From the NCBI GenBank assembly GCA_959347315.1, contig OY365812.1, positions 2,544,382 to 2,608,381 of the forward strand: DNA of 64,000 bases, written 5' to 3'. The notes below the pieces were generated by a model. The model had not been told where the DNA came from, did not search any database, and saw nothing but the letters and a program-made list of their open reading frames with translations. How positions within the stretch are numbered: position 1 is the stretch's first letter; each line of letters begins with the position of its first letter. The stretch comes from Bimastos eiseni (lineage: Eukaryota; Annelida; Clitellata; Crassiclitellata; Lumbricidae). Below, piece by piece: positions 42,481 through 54,338 of this stretch. The translations under genes and the position numbers were made by a program.

Positions 42481-44923
42481 CTTTATTTATTTGTGGATGA
42501 AACGGACTTTCGCCTTTTCACAGCAATTTGGGTAATTAAATGGACGAAGTCTGCGCGATCTACATGTCTTCCCTGCATATCGCTATCAGAAAATTAGCTG
42601 CACCCACCCCATCTCAGTTTCCTGCTGCGGTTAGGGCAAGTGCTATGATATTAGAAAAGTATTACCAAACCAAAACGGAGAGTCATACTGTTCATAGGCT
42701 CATTTACATCTATTTACATAATCTTATGTAAATAAGATTTATGTTTATTTTTATATTTATATTTATTTTTTTCTATTTACATAATCTTATGTAAATAAAG
42801 AACTCCCAAGTCTTACAGCCTGTAGTTGGTCCATGACTATTTAAAATTTTTAGCCTGTTTTTAGTAGGCCTATCTGGCTAGCATAGCCAGTAACCTGGCA
42901 ATCTCTAATTCAGCGGTTGCCATATTAGAATTGACATAATATGTCTCTGTAGTTTCTTAGGCTCTCTAATTCCGTTGCGTCTGCTTCGATGAAGATTCGT
43001 TTATTATTATTTGTTGGTAATAATTAGTATTAATTTAATAAAATAATTTACAGTTATTAGTGGTTTATATTCGGAACTAAGATGTGAAGGTGGTTCGGAG
43101 AAAGTACGAAATAAGAAACTAAAGATTCTGGCTAAAGATGTAAGTAAATGCCAAAATCTAATCGATTTACTTGAAGCTACACTGTACTATAATTCAAACC
43201 AAAGACATCATTTCTAAACAAGCACCTTCAATAAGTACACAATCTGAAGAAAATCAAAATGATGACAACAGCTACAGTCAGCATTCAATATTGCCAGCAC
43301 ACTTGATTTCCACCTTAGCCTACATGTAGTAACTGAGTAAACTGACAACACAATATCTATGAAAACAAAAAATCTTTTTCAAAATGTCACGTTTGCTGTT
43401 TTTCCTTGTTAGGTAAATACAGTGTCTCTGGTCAAACATACATGCACCTGTTTAGCATAGCATAGCATAACAAGGGTTTAAAGTGGTTCATAAGACGTTT
43501 AGTCTGTGCATTTCAGATCTTACTAACTCTGTCTTTTACCCAAGTAGGCCTTTATTGTGAGAAATCTTTCTCTAATCATTAAGAATCGTTATCTCGAAGC
43601 TTTTCTGCTTATGTCAATAGAAACCGATGTTTTAATTGAACTCATTAACGTTAAAATGTTAGATCGTGTGGCCTAGCTTAAACACACCTGGCATAAAGAA
43701 ATTGCTTTTACTAGATATAACCATCATTACAGTGAGTAGCTAACAAATTGATTTATAGCTTGAAATACATTCTTGATATTGTTTATATAAAAACCATTAT
43801 ATTTGCGTTTTGTCATTTTTTTATTATTGTTGTAATTTGTAAAGTGACCCGTGACTTTGGAGACATCAGGCTTGGAAAAATGCATGAGGAAATAAAAGTT
43901 ATTTCTTTTCCCAGGCGGATCGAACACCCCAGTTCACCCCTGCTTATTAACGTTTTAACAAACTGCGGCATTGCCAAATTTATTTTTGATAAAACGATTT
44001 TGATTATCTGATTTGGTCAACTGTTCATGGGCATGCTTAGTTGTGGTATAAATTGTCATAAAAACCGATCAAACAATCTGGGTCTGGCAGACTTCGTTTA
44101 GTAAAACACCGACAATGAAACTTTATTCGGCTCTTGGGAAGCTTCCACCAAAGACTTTATAGAGCTAAGCAGACTTATGTTGCATTTTCAAGTCACCCTC
44201 CATTGCAAGTGGTCCAAAGGTATGCACTTTCAATATTACTCACACTGCTCTCCCTATTCTCTCTGCTCTGTTGAATCCTGAGCGTATTTATATAGCCTTC
44301 TTATAAAGTAAAAATGCCTGCAAGTCGCATTATGAATGTTAACTTTGTCATGCTGAACATCAACGAGGACTTGTTACAGTTGCACATGTTTGCGTGAGAC
44401 ATATAGAACTCTTGCCTGTCATGTGCGACTTTGTTAAATACAAGTGATCTCTGCATGCAAAGCGTTCGAATATAAAGCCAGTAAGAACTGGTTAAGGCAA
44501 ACAGCATCGGTTGAAAAACACTAGACATGTAGGCATAGGCAACTACAGTGTCATAACGATCGAAAAAGTCTGTTGATAAGGCAAGTATGTGGTTCAATCG
44601 ATTTAATGATTTAATATCGTAATCCAATATTATGAGTCAATAGAGCATAACGCCGGCCGCGTCGCTGACGCCGACACTTTTTGGTGGAACCGATTTTTTG
44701 GGGGTCGAAGCGCCGGCGTTGCTACCTTGATGTCTTCAGTATGCAGGAAAAGAAAATAATAAAGAGCTAATGATTTCATTTTATTCGCTGGCATGATATC
44801 ATGGGTCAGTGGGCCGCCAAAATGTAGCTTTGCCTTTATACATGTAGGGCCGCCAAATGTCTAGAGCCGGGCCTGAGGAGTAAGGGAGAGAATCAGCGCA
44901 GATTGAGTGACAAGTTGACTAGG
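42481..44923. other. Intergenic, no gene recognised
   Basis: No supported gene. A 25-base phrase containing the palindrome TTTACATAATCTTATGTAAA occurs twice (42713-42732 and about 42775-42794). A 'agcatagcatagcata' run lies at about 43456. The rest is AT-rich and featureless. Confidence 0.5.
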
Positions 44924-45008
44924 ATTGGCACTTACATGCAATTGGCACTTGCATGCAATTGGCACTTACATGCAATTGGCACTTACATGCAATTGGCACT
45001 TACATGCA
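44924..45008 (+). repeat. 17-bp minisatellite, five units
   Basis: Five tandem units of ATTGGCACTTACATGCA (one unit has G for A). They lie about 1.2 kb upstream of the PA-peptidase-like gene and contain ATGCAATT, close to an octamer motif. Confidence 0.95.
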
Positions 45009-45223
45009 AATTTACTCGTGTAAATGAGAAGACCTTCCTAGGCGGATTAATAAGACATGTTACAAGCTATAGCAATCTATTAGTGTTCCGTGAGTAATCA
45101 CTGTAGAGTTCAGGCCAAACAATTGCGTCACGGTAACAACCTATTGAACTGGGGGATGTGCGGAACAGACCTTTGAAGCAGTCTCTAGGGAATGGCATTA
45201 GGAGTGATGTCAGCGACAGCTAA

Positions 45224-45299
45224 TCAAAGCACGAGAGGTACTTGGAAAATGAACGGTTGATTCCCGATTACTATGACGTCAGCCAACATACAAAGAAAA
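45224..45299 (+). pseudogene. Dead first exon of the PA-peptidase-like gene family
   Basis: The frame ERYLENERLIPDYYDVSQHT matches exon 1 of the second copy (58280-58364: ETVERLIPEYSDTCQHT) and ends at the same codon phase. The start codon is lost (a stop lies where it would be), and the donor reads ATAAGT instead of GTAAGT, a one-base change at 45300. It indicates a former third copy or a duplicated first exon. No matching exon 2 or 3 follows before the live exon 1. Confidence 0.7.
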
Positions 45300-45942
45300 A
45301 TAAGTAGGCCTTGGCCCTGAGTCAGTAGAAGAGGTGCCCAGCTGAGATTCAAAGTGTGATACTGATGAACAGAATAAAATGATGAAATTGATATAATTCG
45401 CGTTATGTCTTTATAATTTACGAAGAAGAAGCCATTGGGCCAGAATGCAGATCCTGCACATGCGCAGCTGCAGATGATTGTCTACACAGCAACTGCGGCT
45501 TCCACCATTCAATGCATTTTATGGATTTGTTAATTGCTGAAACTATTTTGTTCATGGTCTTAGAAAACCACGATACTGAAGCGCTTGAATTGATCAGAAC
45601 ATTAGGCAAACAAGTAATTATCAGGACAGCAATGAATCATTGAAAGCATTTCGCGTAGGATGTCGTTAATGCCCACCGATCAATTAGAGTGCGTCATGTA
45701 TGTCTGCAAATCATGTAGTCTGTAACCCAGGAGGTAAAAACAAAATAGGTTAGCTGACTCCATCGAGGCATGAACAGGTTACGCATTGACGCTCCCGATA
45801 ATAAACAGCAGGTCTACATTTCCTGCGGGCATTAAGCATTGATTCCCACCTGTTCTGACGCATTCTGGGCTTTAATAACGAGGAACCAGACCCATGATTC
45901 CGAGGCACACGGAAAATGAAACAAAAAGCTTGTTTTGATACA

Positions 45943-46000
45943 ATGTCCGATTGGTTGGAACCTGATCAAGAAATTTTAAAGTCAACAATTTCAAGCGGAG
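45943..46000 (+). CDS. Possible alternative first exon of the PA-peptidase-like gene
   Basis: ATG followed by 19 codons (MSDWLEPDQEILKSTISSG) and a good donor GTAAGA in phase 1, the same phase as the main exon 1. It could therefore splice to exon 2 at 47632. Support is only the open frame, donor and phase; transcripts are needed. Confidence 0.3.
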
Positions 46001-46129
46001 GTAAGAACCACAGAAGGGAAATAAGACTGTTTAAAACCTGTTTGTAGAACTTTTAGCTTTGTAGATAGGCTACATGTACCTAGGCCTAATCGATCGTTTT
46101 CTGTGCGTTTTGATAAATTTCAGTTAAAT

Positions 46130-49100
46130 ATGTCGAATATTTCGGAGGCAGAAACAAATGATCAGTGGATTACCTATTACTCCGACGAAAGCCAACATTC
46201 GAAGAAAAGTGAGTACTCCTAGGTCATATGCAGTATATCGAAATACTACATGCCTGTAAGTAAGGTAGTTATGTGTATGATCTGTGCATTTATTAAAGAA
46301 TGTATGCATGAATACAACATGAACATCTATATATTCACGCACATTTTCAAACATTTCAAAAGTATGTATTGACCCATAGTTTATTGCAAATGGCGCAAAC
46401 ACATTTTGGTTATTTTGGATGACCACTCATACAAGAAGGCTAAACCGTCTTTATGGGGATTGACGCAACTGTTTTTTTTATCGTAGAGGGGAAAAATACT
46501 AACGACTAAGGAGAACGCGTAGCGTCGTGAGATCCCTCAGCGGATTCTGGAGCTGAGTCCCAGGAACCTGCGCAATTTTGAGCATATGATGCCAATGGAG
46601 TGCATTTTGAGCCCTTGTTTACCTCAAAAAATATTTGTCGACTATGATTTCCAAATAGAAGCACCTAAATCGTCTCAATGTGTAAACGAATTTCGCTTTA
46701 GTGTATCTCCGTTATTATAACTCAGCGGATTTGCATGAATCCCAAGACCCAGTCTGGGCAGAGATGGGGCAACTGCCCTCTGTGTCCCCTCTTTGGCGAT
46801 GCTAATGCGATAAGGTTGTACACAACAACAATACACAAGGAAGTGTTTAATTAAGAATTCACGGTCTACTTTATTGGATGGTCCGTTACAGCGATTGCTT
46901 TGTTAGTATGCTAATACTAAACTTCGACATGCTACTAAATAATTGGGCCTGGGTAAAATACTAATACTGTAAAGAGAACTACCACTCTTCATTTTCTGTA
47001 ATCCCAAAATCTTACCACAAATATGATAGCGTTTCGATGATATATGAAATGTGCCTCAACAGTCACAATTAAAAATGTGCCAAACCTAACCCTAACCCTA
47101 ACTGTCAAGGAACAAACCGGAGCATAACATTGAATTGATAAATTATAATGTTTACAAACTGCATCAGCAGTTTACGTCTTGAAGAATTCGTCTAATCAGC
47201 TACGTTGCCCTGTTTTGAAGTTCGGTAAAGGCCAAAGCTTAGAAAAATTCCCAGATTGCAATGCAAATTCCACAGATCCCAAGTCATTCCCAAATCCCAA
47301 TATCTTTTGGATACACCGAAAGAAGCGGTAGCAGTGATTACAGAGCTAAACTGATTTACGTGTATTATTCTAACGATAACAGTAGTGGTGCTAGATACAA
47401 AATATGACAAGTGACCAGAGAAATAATAAAATAAACATTAAGCCTAATGCCCGCTGTCCACTGATCATGATGCTTTGGCGCACAGTATGTGTTAGTTATT
47501 CATTTCGATAACGTGCATGTATGCGCATGTATCTACGGCACGTGGCCGTTGCTCCGGTCAGTGACGTATTAAACTCTGTACGCCCGAGTCTAAGTTACAA
47601 TAGGCCTAATAGCTTATTTTTTAAGTTTTAGACACGACGGAAAAGAGTTTCGACACGACTAAGAATTCTAGTGAAACTTCTGAACAGACTAAGGGTGTCT
47701 TTTCTCCAGGACAGACAGACACCATTCTCTGTGATTTACGATCCTTCTCGTAAGTAGCACTCTCTGTCCAGTGGCATTACATTGTATCGTTATGATAGCT
47801 GCATCTATTAACTGGGACTCGTTAGCTGTAATTTCGTACCAATACCAGACACAGGATGGTCTACTACCTGTGTAGAAATAGATACTTTGAAAGCAGAAGC
47901 AGAAGCTCACACCGACGATTACATTAATGACTGTTGCAATGAGAGTGACCGACCGCATCTTATTATGTAGAGCCTACTCACAAAATGACCTTGCGCTGGT
48001 GTTTGGTCGTTAATAAACTGACAATGTTATTTGGCTCATACACATGATGCGACTTGGCAGATGATCTTTCGGAACTCCACTCCATAGGCCTGTCTTGTAA
48101 ATGTGCTATTGAAGTAATCAGATTAGAGAACCTCTTCAAATGTATTTCAACTTGCTTACACTCTTGCCCCGCAGGTTTCACTAACCTCCTGGAATTCAAC
48201 CACACAAGCATATGAATATATTTGACTGGTTTTGCCTCAAGCGACGATCATTTAAAACCTCGTGTATTATAATTATAGAATTATAGAAGACATAATAGTT
48301 TGGACTTTACTGTGCATTTAAAGTTTCTTATAACAGCAAACCCGATGGGTTAACGATATCAAATTGCATCTTCCGAAAAGACCATGTCGAGATCTGTTAC
48401 CTCTTCGACGAGAGTCATGATGTCAACAATAAAGACGATCTGAGACAACAGTTGGCCACGCATCTAAAAATCAATACACAGTCGATCAAGATGACAAAAC
48501 TTCGGACGAAACCCATCTACAAAGAAACGTCTGTTAGACCCGGAGAAACTGCAACCATCCAGTCAAAAGGCGACTGCAAGATCGGAGCTTTTGTTCACGT
48601 TGTGGGTAATTTGTCGATTTCCTAGTCCATAGACGGTGCTTTTGAGCTATACCATATGCTTAGTTGTGGCGCCTTACACATACATATATATATTGTATTT
48701 ATATAGGTATTCTTCTGACCAATTCGTATTGGAATGAGTCACATACGACTTTACTTGCTCCTTGAGTGGCACTATATAAATATCGTAACGTGACATAAAT
48801 GAATGTGAAGCGACTCTTAAAAGATAAGCTCATTGTCAACGTCCCCGACTCAATACAGACCACCCTCAATCAAAGAAAGTAGATTTCTGTGCTCCACAAG
48901 CGAAACAGAGAGGAACTAGATCACCCAAGGCCTGTGATCAGTGGTCACAAGAGCGACAAAAGCGAAGTTTGTGTGCTGATTTGTAGAGCAATGATCCGGG
49001 GAGAGTAAGAATACCTTGTTCAGTAATAATCGTCGTCTTCAGCATTGTTTCATGAAGAAAGAAAAGGCTGATTCTTTTAAAAACGTTTTCATTATAGCTG

Positions 49101-50177
49101 TTAAGTTGCAACGTTTACTAAAATAAAAATATACGTGGCGCCTCTTCCTAGCCCAAAAGTCGTACGTAAGGGGTGTGTTCTTAATGATAAGGGGCAGGTC
49201 CTTAATGATAATGGTAGAGCCTGATAGCCATTTTGATGAGAACATTCAATTGGCATCAACTATTATTCACGGACTATTAATTTCTACATTGGCCTGATCT
49301 GATTCCTGGCTGGTTTGGCGCCCAGTTTGACACAGATAAATTAGAAATTACAAATAAATGATAATGATGATGACGACATTAATGACGACGATAATGATAA
49401 AAAATAATACTAATAATGTAAATTACAATAATTAATATATATACGTCTGATCTCATTACATTTATTGCATCATGTTAGCCACGTCACTATGACTCACAAT
49501 AACAGCATTCTGCTCTTAACAACTGTTTCAAATTTACATAATTATGTATTTACATAATTACAGGACAAGGGAATCATGCACTGATGAGCGGTCATGGGAA
49601 AGCTCAAGGCGATGTGGTTCTCCACTTGGACGGTAAACGATTGGGAGTTGTCAATGTTGTTCTGCATCCATCGCTGCATCCATCACTGCAGCCTTCTGCA
49701 GTGCGTTGCTACCAGGACGCAGCTTTGGCTAAACTGGATCAACAAGATGACTACATTGCTCACGTTTCCAGCGAAGACCATAGTCAGCTGCGACTGGCGG
49801 TGCAACCAGTAGAGGGTGAGGAAGGCATGAAAGTGCGATGCTTTATCGCTAATGGTAACAGAGGCAGAGTTGACAGCACGGCATACATTCGCCACGACGA
49901 AGATCTTGATGTCGATTGGAGACTTATGTCCATCAAGGACGATGCGGATGGACCAGTTCATGGAGAGGGTGAAAGTGGGATCCTTGTTGTAGATGATACA
50001 CCAAAAGAGGGAAGAGTGAAAGTTGTTGGAATGCTCGTTGGAATAGATGAGTTGTATTTGGACGACGAAGCGGAAACAACAAGAAGAACCAGTATCGCTG
50101 TGCCACTAACATCCAGCTTCGATGTTTTGCAAAGGGATCCACACTGCAATGGAGGTTCTATCACATTCCTCAATTAA
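46130..50177 (+). CDS. Intracellular protein with PA-clan (trypsin-fold) peptidase-like C-terminus (four exons, 359 aa)
   Basis: Exons: 46130-46208, 47632-47749, 48337-48605, 49564-50177. All GT-AG, phases 1-2-1, total 1080 nt. Residues 1-155 have no family I recognise. The same three exons recur at 58280-60563, with conserved stretches SNCIF, DHVEICY, RPGETATI and CKIGAF. The last exon reads as a chymotrypsin-fold domain: H166 in MSGHGK, D207 in QDAALAKLD, S293 in EGESGILVV, then VVGMLVG and IAVPL, the order expected for a His-Asp-Ser triad. There is no signal peptide or membrane segment, so cytosolic or nuclear action is likely. Substrate is unknown. Assignment to the PA clan rests on motif order and spacing, not on a database hit. 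An alternative first exon and a dead exon lie upstream. Confidence 0.75.
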
Positions 50178-52409
50178 GGAAACACAGCTGAATCTAGCTT
50201 GCAATGTTTGTCAAGATTTTTTTAAAGACTGTGAACATTGCAGGAAAACGTATAAATGCCATGATACAAAGTGACGAATTTTCTCTTTTTTATCCTGACT
50301 ATATTTTTGCAAATGGACAGATATTCTGCTCAAATGACTCATGTGCAATCTCAACATTCATCTTGATGTACTGCCTCGTTAACTTGGATTGCGGCTTCAA
50401 AAAACTGCAAAATACAAATTTTAGACGGTTTCATAACGGTATTATAATCGATTGTGAAAATCTTTCAAATGCAGAATTATATCGCATGTTTAACTTTTTA
50501 AAAATATCACAAGGTCCTTTTGTTTGCCAATGCTAGCCCATTGTCTGAGAATTCAGACACATCGCTTCTTCATCTTCGATATCGCTATTGAATTCATTGT
50601 TGCCCTCCTATTCGTCTTCTTCTTTGTCTTCTTCTTCATAATTTTCTCCTCTTCATATCCGTCTTTGACTTCTTTTTGGTCTTCTGTTTTTTCATCATCG
50701 TTTTTTTCTTCATCTTCCTCATTATCTTCCATTTCGTCTGCTTGTTCGTCTTTCTTCTGTTTGTTTTTCGTCTTTGACTTCGTCTTATAATTATGCCTTT
50801 GACAACAGCCACTTTGTTTATGTACCTTTTAAATTATCAGTATTAACTTGTTACGATTGATGTGATTATTACTTTACTACCCTTGCCGAAATTCACAATA
50901 TTATTATAGCTAGATAATAACTTTTGGTGACCCTAGCAGCAGGATAATATCCCTTCTGGGCCTCTCTTTTGTCAACGTTCTCTGCGTAACATAGCAAAGT
51001 TTATTTGACGTTTGTATAATTCGTGGGAATAAAATGTTTTTTTTGTTTTGTTTGTTGTTTTTTTTGTTAACTTCATGTCCGTCAACTTCTTCTTCACCAT
51101 CGTCTACTTCTTCGTATTCTTTTTAACGTTTACCGTTTTCTTCAATGTCCCCGTCGTCTACGTCATCTTCGACTTTTTTCTTTTCCTTTACGACCTTTTC
51201 TTCACTTTTCTTCTTCTTCCTCTTCTTCTTTCATTTTTTCTTCTTGGTCATTTTCTTCACGTTCTTCTTACTTTTCATCTTACTGTTCTTCGGTTTTTTC
51301 TTCGTCGTATTCCTATTAGGCCTATCTTGTTTGCTTTTTTATTTTTTCATAAACAAACACAACCTGCATTAAGGCAAATAATTTCATCGACGTCTTATTT
51401 TTTGAACTAGACCTGCAGGTAAGTTCAATTATATCTGGATTACTAATATATCATAATTATGACTTCAATTTTCAATTTTTACTGTTATGATTACATGAAC
51501 TCTCTCCATGATATGCATATTATGCATTATGCATGTATTGACTCGTTGAACGCATAATTATTTACTTTCATATATAGACGTGTTTGGTGTTTCTAACTTT
51601 GCATCATGAATCTATATGTCCTCCTTATGTCTCATGTTTATGTGCTCTCTTGGTAACTTAATCCTGTTATTAACCGTGGATCATAATTATGACAACTTTT
51701 CATTACCCTGTGACTGCACCTTGATTGGATTGAATTTGAAGTCATGATCAGCTGAATAAAATTGTAGTTGTTGTATCCTATTTCAGCAGCTGATTTGATG
51801 TTCATTCCAATGCGACAATGAGTTACCATTTACCCCTAAATGATTTATGAAATAGTAACACAACCAGCAAGAGAGGTATAGAAAACATAAGGCGAGAGCT
51901 CATTGGAGAATGTGTGTTCCTGCTTCAATATTAAGCATTGTATTCACAGTGTGAACAATGTAGAACACTGTTCGCGAACATTGGACTCGAGTCTTTAAGT
52001 GGATGTACGGCAGACGTATTTTCAAAATAACTCATGGTTAAGATTAAAATTAGGAGTGTGTGCAAGGAATCTCCAGATAATCAATAGTAGGCTAAGTAGC
52101 TAGACAACCGTGTTCTGTATCTCGAACGTTTTTGAAGCTTTTTCTCTACTTAGCGAATGATGTTGATTGAACTGTGCTCTCAGATCCAATCGCCTGCCGA
52201 TCTGTACCGACCAGTAGCAAAATCCAAAACTCAAATTGAAATGAACTGTTAAATTAAGTTAAGGTCGACATCAAAGACACTTTGTGTCTTACGCTGATTT
52301 CTCGCGAACTCTTCACTATCCAACCACCACGCTCTACTCGGTCATTCTTCAATCTTAGTCATTTCAGACTCCTAGTCGCTCACTAATTTAATCACTTATT
52401 AGGCCCTAC
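50178..52409. other. Intergenic with two long polypyrimidine tracts
   Basis: A 110-codon frame (50204-50536) just after the peptidase gene has no recognisable domain and may be 3' UTR. 50555-50790 and 51040-51350 are almost pure TTC/TTCT on the plus strand, giving Phe/Ser-rich or Lys/Glu-rich frames that I treat as low-complexity artefacts. 51420-52409 shows nothing recognisable. Confidence 0.5.
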
Positions 52410-52515
52410 TCTAATCACTCACTGCTCTAATCACTCATTACTCTAATCACTCACTACTCTAATCACTCATTACTCTAATCACTCACTACTTTAATTACTC
52501 ACTGCTCTAATCACT
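52410..52515 (+). repeat. 16-bp minisatellite (TCTAATCACTCACTAC), six to seven units
   Basis: Tandem units of 'tctaatcactca' followed by ctac, ctgc or ttac; the ending alternates between neighbouring units. This suggests growth by duplication of a 32-base double unit. Confidence 0.9.
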
Positions 52516-52739
52516 TCCGACTCGTATCTTTCTGATAGTCATACATGTACTTGTCCTAAAGATTAATTATCTGTGCACTCCCACAGCAAAATTCGATAAG
52601 TAAATTACCATAACTGAGTTGAGCCTCAGTGATCGCATTTTAGTGCATTATACGTATGTGTACGTATGTAATACATATATATATACATGTATATATATAT
52701 ATATTGTTCATTCTCTGTCTGGTCTGCCTTTTCTCCCGG

Positions 52740-53640
52740 TACCATCAGTCATGCTTGATTAGTCTGCTATTTTTCACTCTGCAAATGTGCCCAAAGAATT
52801 TAAACTTTCTCTCCCTTACAGTTGGACGATGCTTTTAATGTTCTGTGTTCTTCTCCGCGCCTCCCTGTTTGATATATTCTGCTGGCTTCTTCTGTGATCC
52901 TTCTGTAGCATGTCATTTCAAACGCTAAGATCTTGTCTCTGTCCAGTCTGTGCAGTGTCCATGCACCATTCACACACTGAATATACATATTCTAATTTTC
53001 TCCGTCTTGGTGTTTACGCTGATTTCTCGGCTTCTCCATATGTCTCGCTGCCATTGCTATTCTTCATATTTCCTTTCCACAGTCATTATCCGACGTGAGC
53101 TTCTTCTTCTTCTTCTTCTTCTTTGGTTCTGTGCCTTCAGGTAGGTTCATATGTCCAATGACGCCACTCCTCCATGTGTTGAGCCTCTTCTTTCATTTTT
53201 CCGTATCCACCTTTCTCCATCATCCAGTCTATAGGTGAGCAGACTTACTTAGTAAGTCTGCTCACCTCGACTGGTGCAGTAGGGGTAAGGATTTAATTCT
53301 GCTCACCTGTCGAGGTGAGCAGACTTACTAAATATAAAAACTCTTCTACTTTATCGATCTCTTTGCCCTCGACGTTTGTCGGGTTCTTGTTCGCCCTAAG
53401 ACCCGAACGTCATTATGATTTTAGTTTTGGCGACGTTAATTTTCAGTCCCACGACTTTGCACCCCCTGTGCAGAATATCCACATTTTCCTGAATTGAGTC
53501 TGCTTCTCCTGCAATCAAATCTATGTCGTCTGCAAACAGTCGTGCTTTCTCCTCATTTACGATTGCTATGTCCTTACTCTCATCAATAATGCCACACAAC
53601 ACCTAAATGTTCAAGTAATCTCAAATTAAATCCTTACCCC
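52740..53640 (-). pseudogene. LINE-type reverse transcriptase relic, minus strand
   Basis: On the minus strand, 53602-53396 encodes RLFADDIDLIAG (the YADD-type catalytic box) and LKINVAKTKIM, standard palm motifs of a non-LTR reverse transcriptase. Further along, 52988-52800 encodes WTLHRLDRDKILAFEMTCYR, a block seen after the RT domain in many LINEs. The two parts are in different frames and separated by a hairpin cluster (53233-53323). No endonuclease or ends visible. It is a different family from the relic at 21354-22516. Confidence 0.75.
53233..53323. other. Cluster of hairpins within the LINE relic
   Basis: 53233-53267 is a perfect 17-bp-arm palindrome around one T (AGGTGAGCAGACTTACT and its complement). 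53298-53323 is an 11-bp-arm hairpin of the same words (TCTGCTCACCT, loop gtcg). A further direct copy of the 17-mer starts at 53313. The cluster interrupts the reverse-transcriptase coding order. Confidence 0.8.
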
Positions 53641-54010
53641 TACTGCAGGCCAATATGGTAGCAAATGGGCTTCTTATACATGCTTTAGGAATTCAATTTT
53701 AATAAGTTTTCAAATGAACTAATCACCAACGTTTTCATGCACAAGTCATCTTGGCATGGCAATAGTAGTCATGGCTTGACGACATCTATACAGCACTTGA
53801 AAGAGTCACCGTATTAGTTTGACTATGTTCTGGGATTGCTAATAAAAGACACACGAAACAGTACAACGATTGCTACATTTGCTGCTAAATATACTCAACG
53901 TCTCAAACCGTTTGATTAATTATTCACTGAGCAAAGAATTGTTGACGTCAGCGACGTCGATAGGTTTGTTGGTTTGAAGAACATAAACTTTATGGTCTCC
54001 GTAAGCCCAA
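53585..54010 (+). repeat. Segmental duplication, copy C (short, diverged)
   Basis: Shares 'caac.cctaaatgttcaa', 'aaatccttaccc', 'catgctttaggaattca', 'gcacttgaaagagtcac', 'ggattgctaat' and 'attgttgacgtcagc' in order with copy B (40480-41970). It lacks the left half of A/B. Confidence 0.6.
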
Positions 54011-54143
54011 CGATTAGTGGGTAGAAGCGTATCGTCCACAGATCAAGACGATTTATTTAGCTGACTTGGATACCCATTCTGACTAGACGCGACATTCCTT
54101 GCTCAAGGCACTTAGCTTAGAAGGACACTATAGATATTTCAAG

Positions 54144-54338
54144 TTTGTGATAACGTTATCGTAATGCCATTCGAAATTCCTCATCGGATGCATTGTGTTT
54201 GCCATGCTTTCAACCACTCAACGCAGTACTTCATTGCTTGCTACGAAGCTGGGAAGTATACGTCTGAGCTGATAAAACCAGAGCAAACGTTTCAGTTGAG
54301 AGGTTTCGGAAACACGTTTCAAGGGCTACCATCTACAG
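54144..54338 (+). CDS. Orphan candidate exon, family not recognised
   Basis: A 58-codon open stretch from ATG 54164 (or from an acceptor at about 54143) ends in a good donor CTACAG|GTAAAT in phase 1. The translation (VCHAFNHSTQYFIACYEAG, IKPEQTFQLRGFGNTF) looks like a compact globular domain with normal codon use. The KPEQTFQL/RGFG part faintly resembles RPGETATI/KG in exon 3 of the PA-peptidase-like family, which also ends in phase 1. No partner exons were found. Confidence 0.35.

Noticed and set aside
47081..47106. Telomere-like aaccctaaccctaa run
   Set aside because: Only about three units, internal, with ordinary flanks; too short for a telomere or meaningful interstitial array.
47689..47958. 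89-codon minus-strand frame with a hydrophobic N-terminus
   Set aside because: It is antisense to exon 2 and its donor in the PA-peptidase-like gene, has no domain, and the plus-strand exon is supported by its paralogue.
50204..50536. 110-codon frame after the PA-peptidase-like gene
   Set aside because: No domain and no second copy; more likely 3' UTR read-through of an AT-rich stretch.
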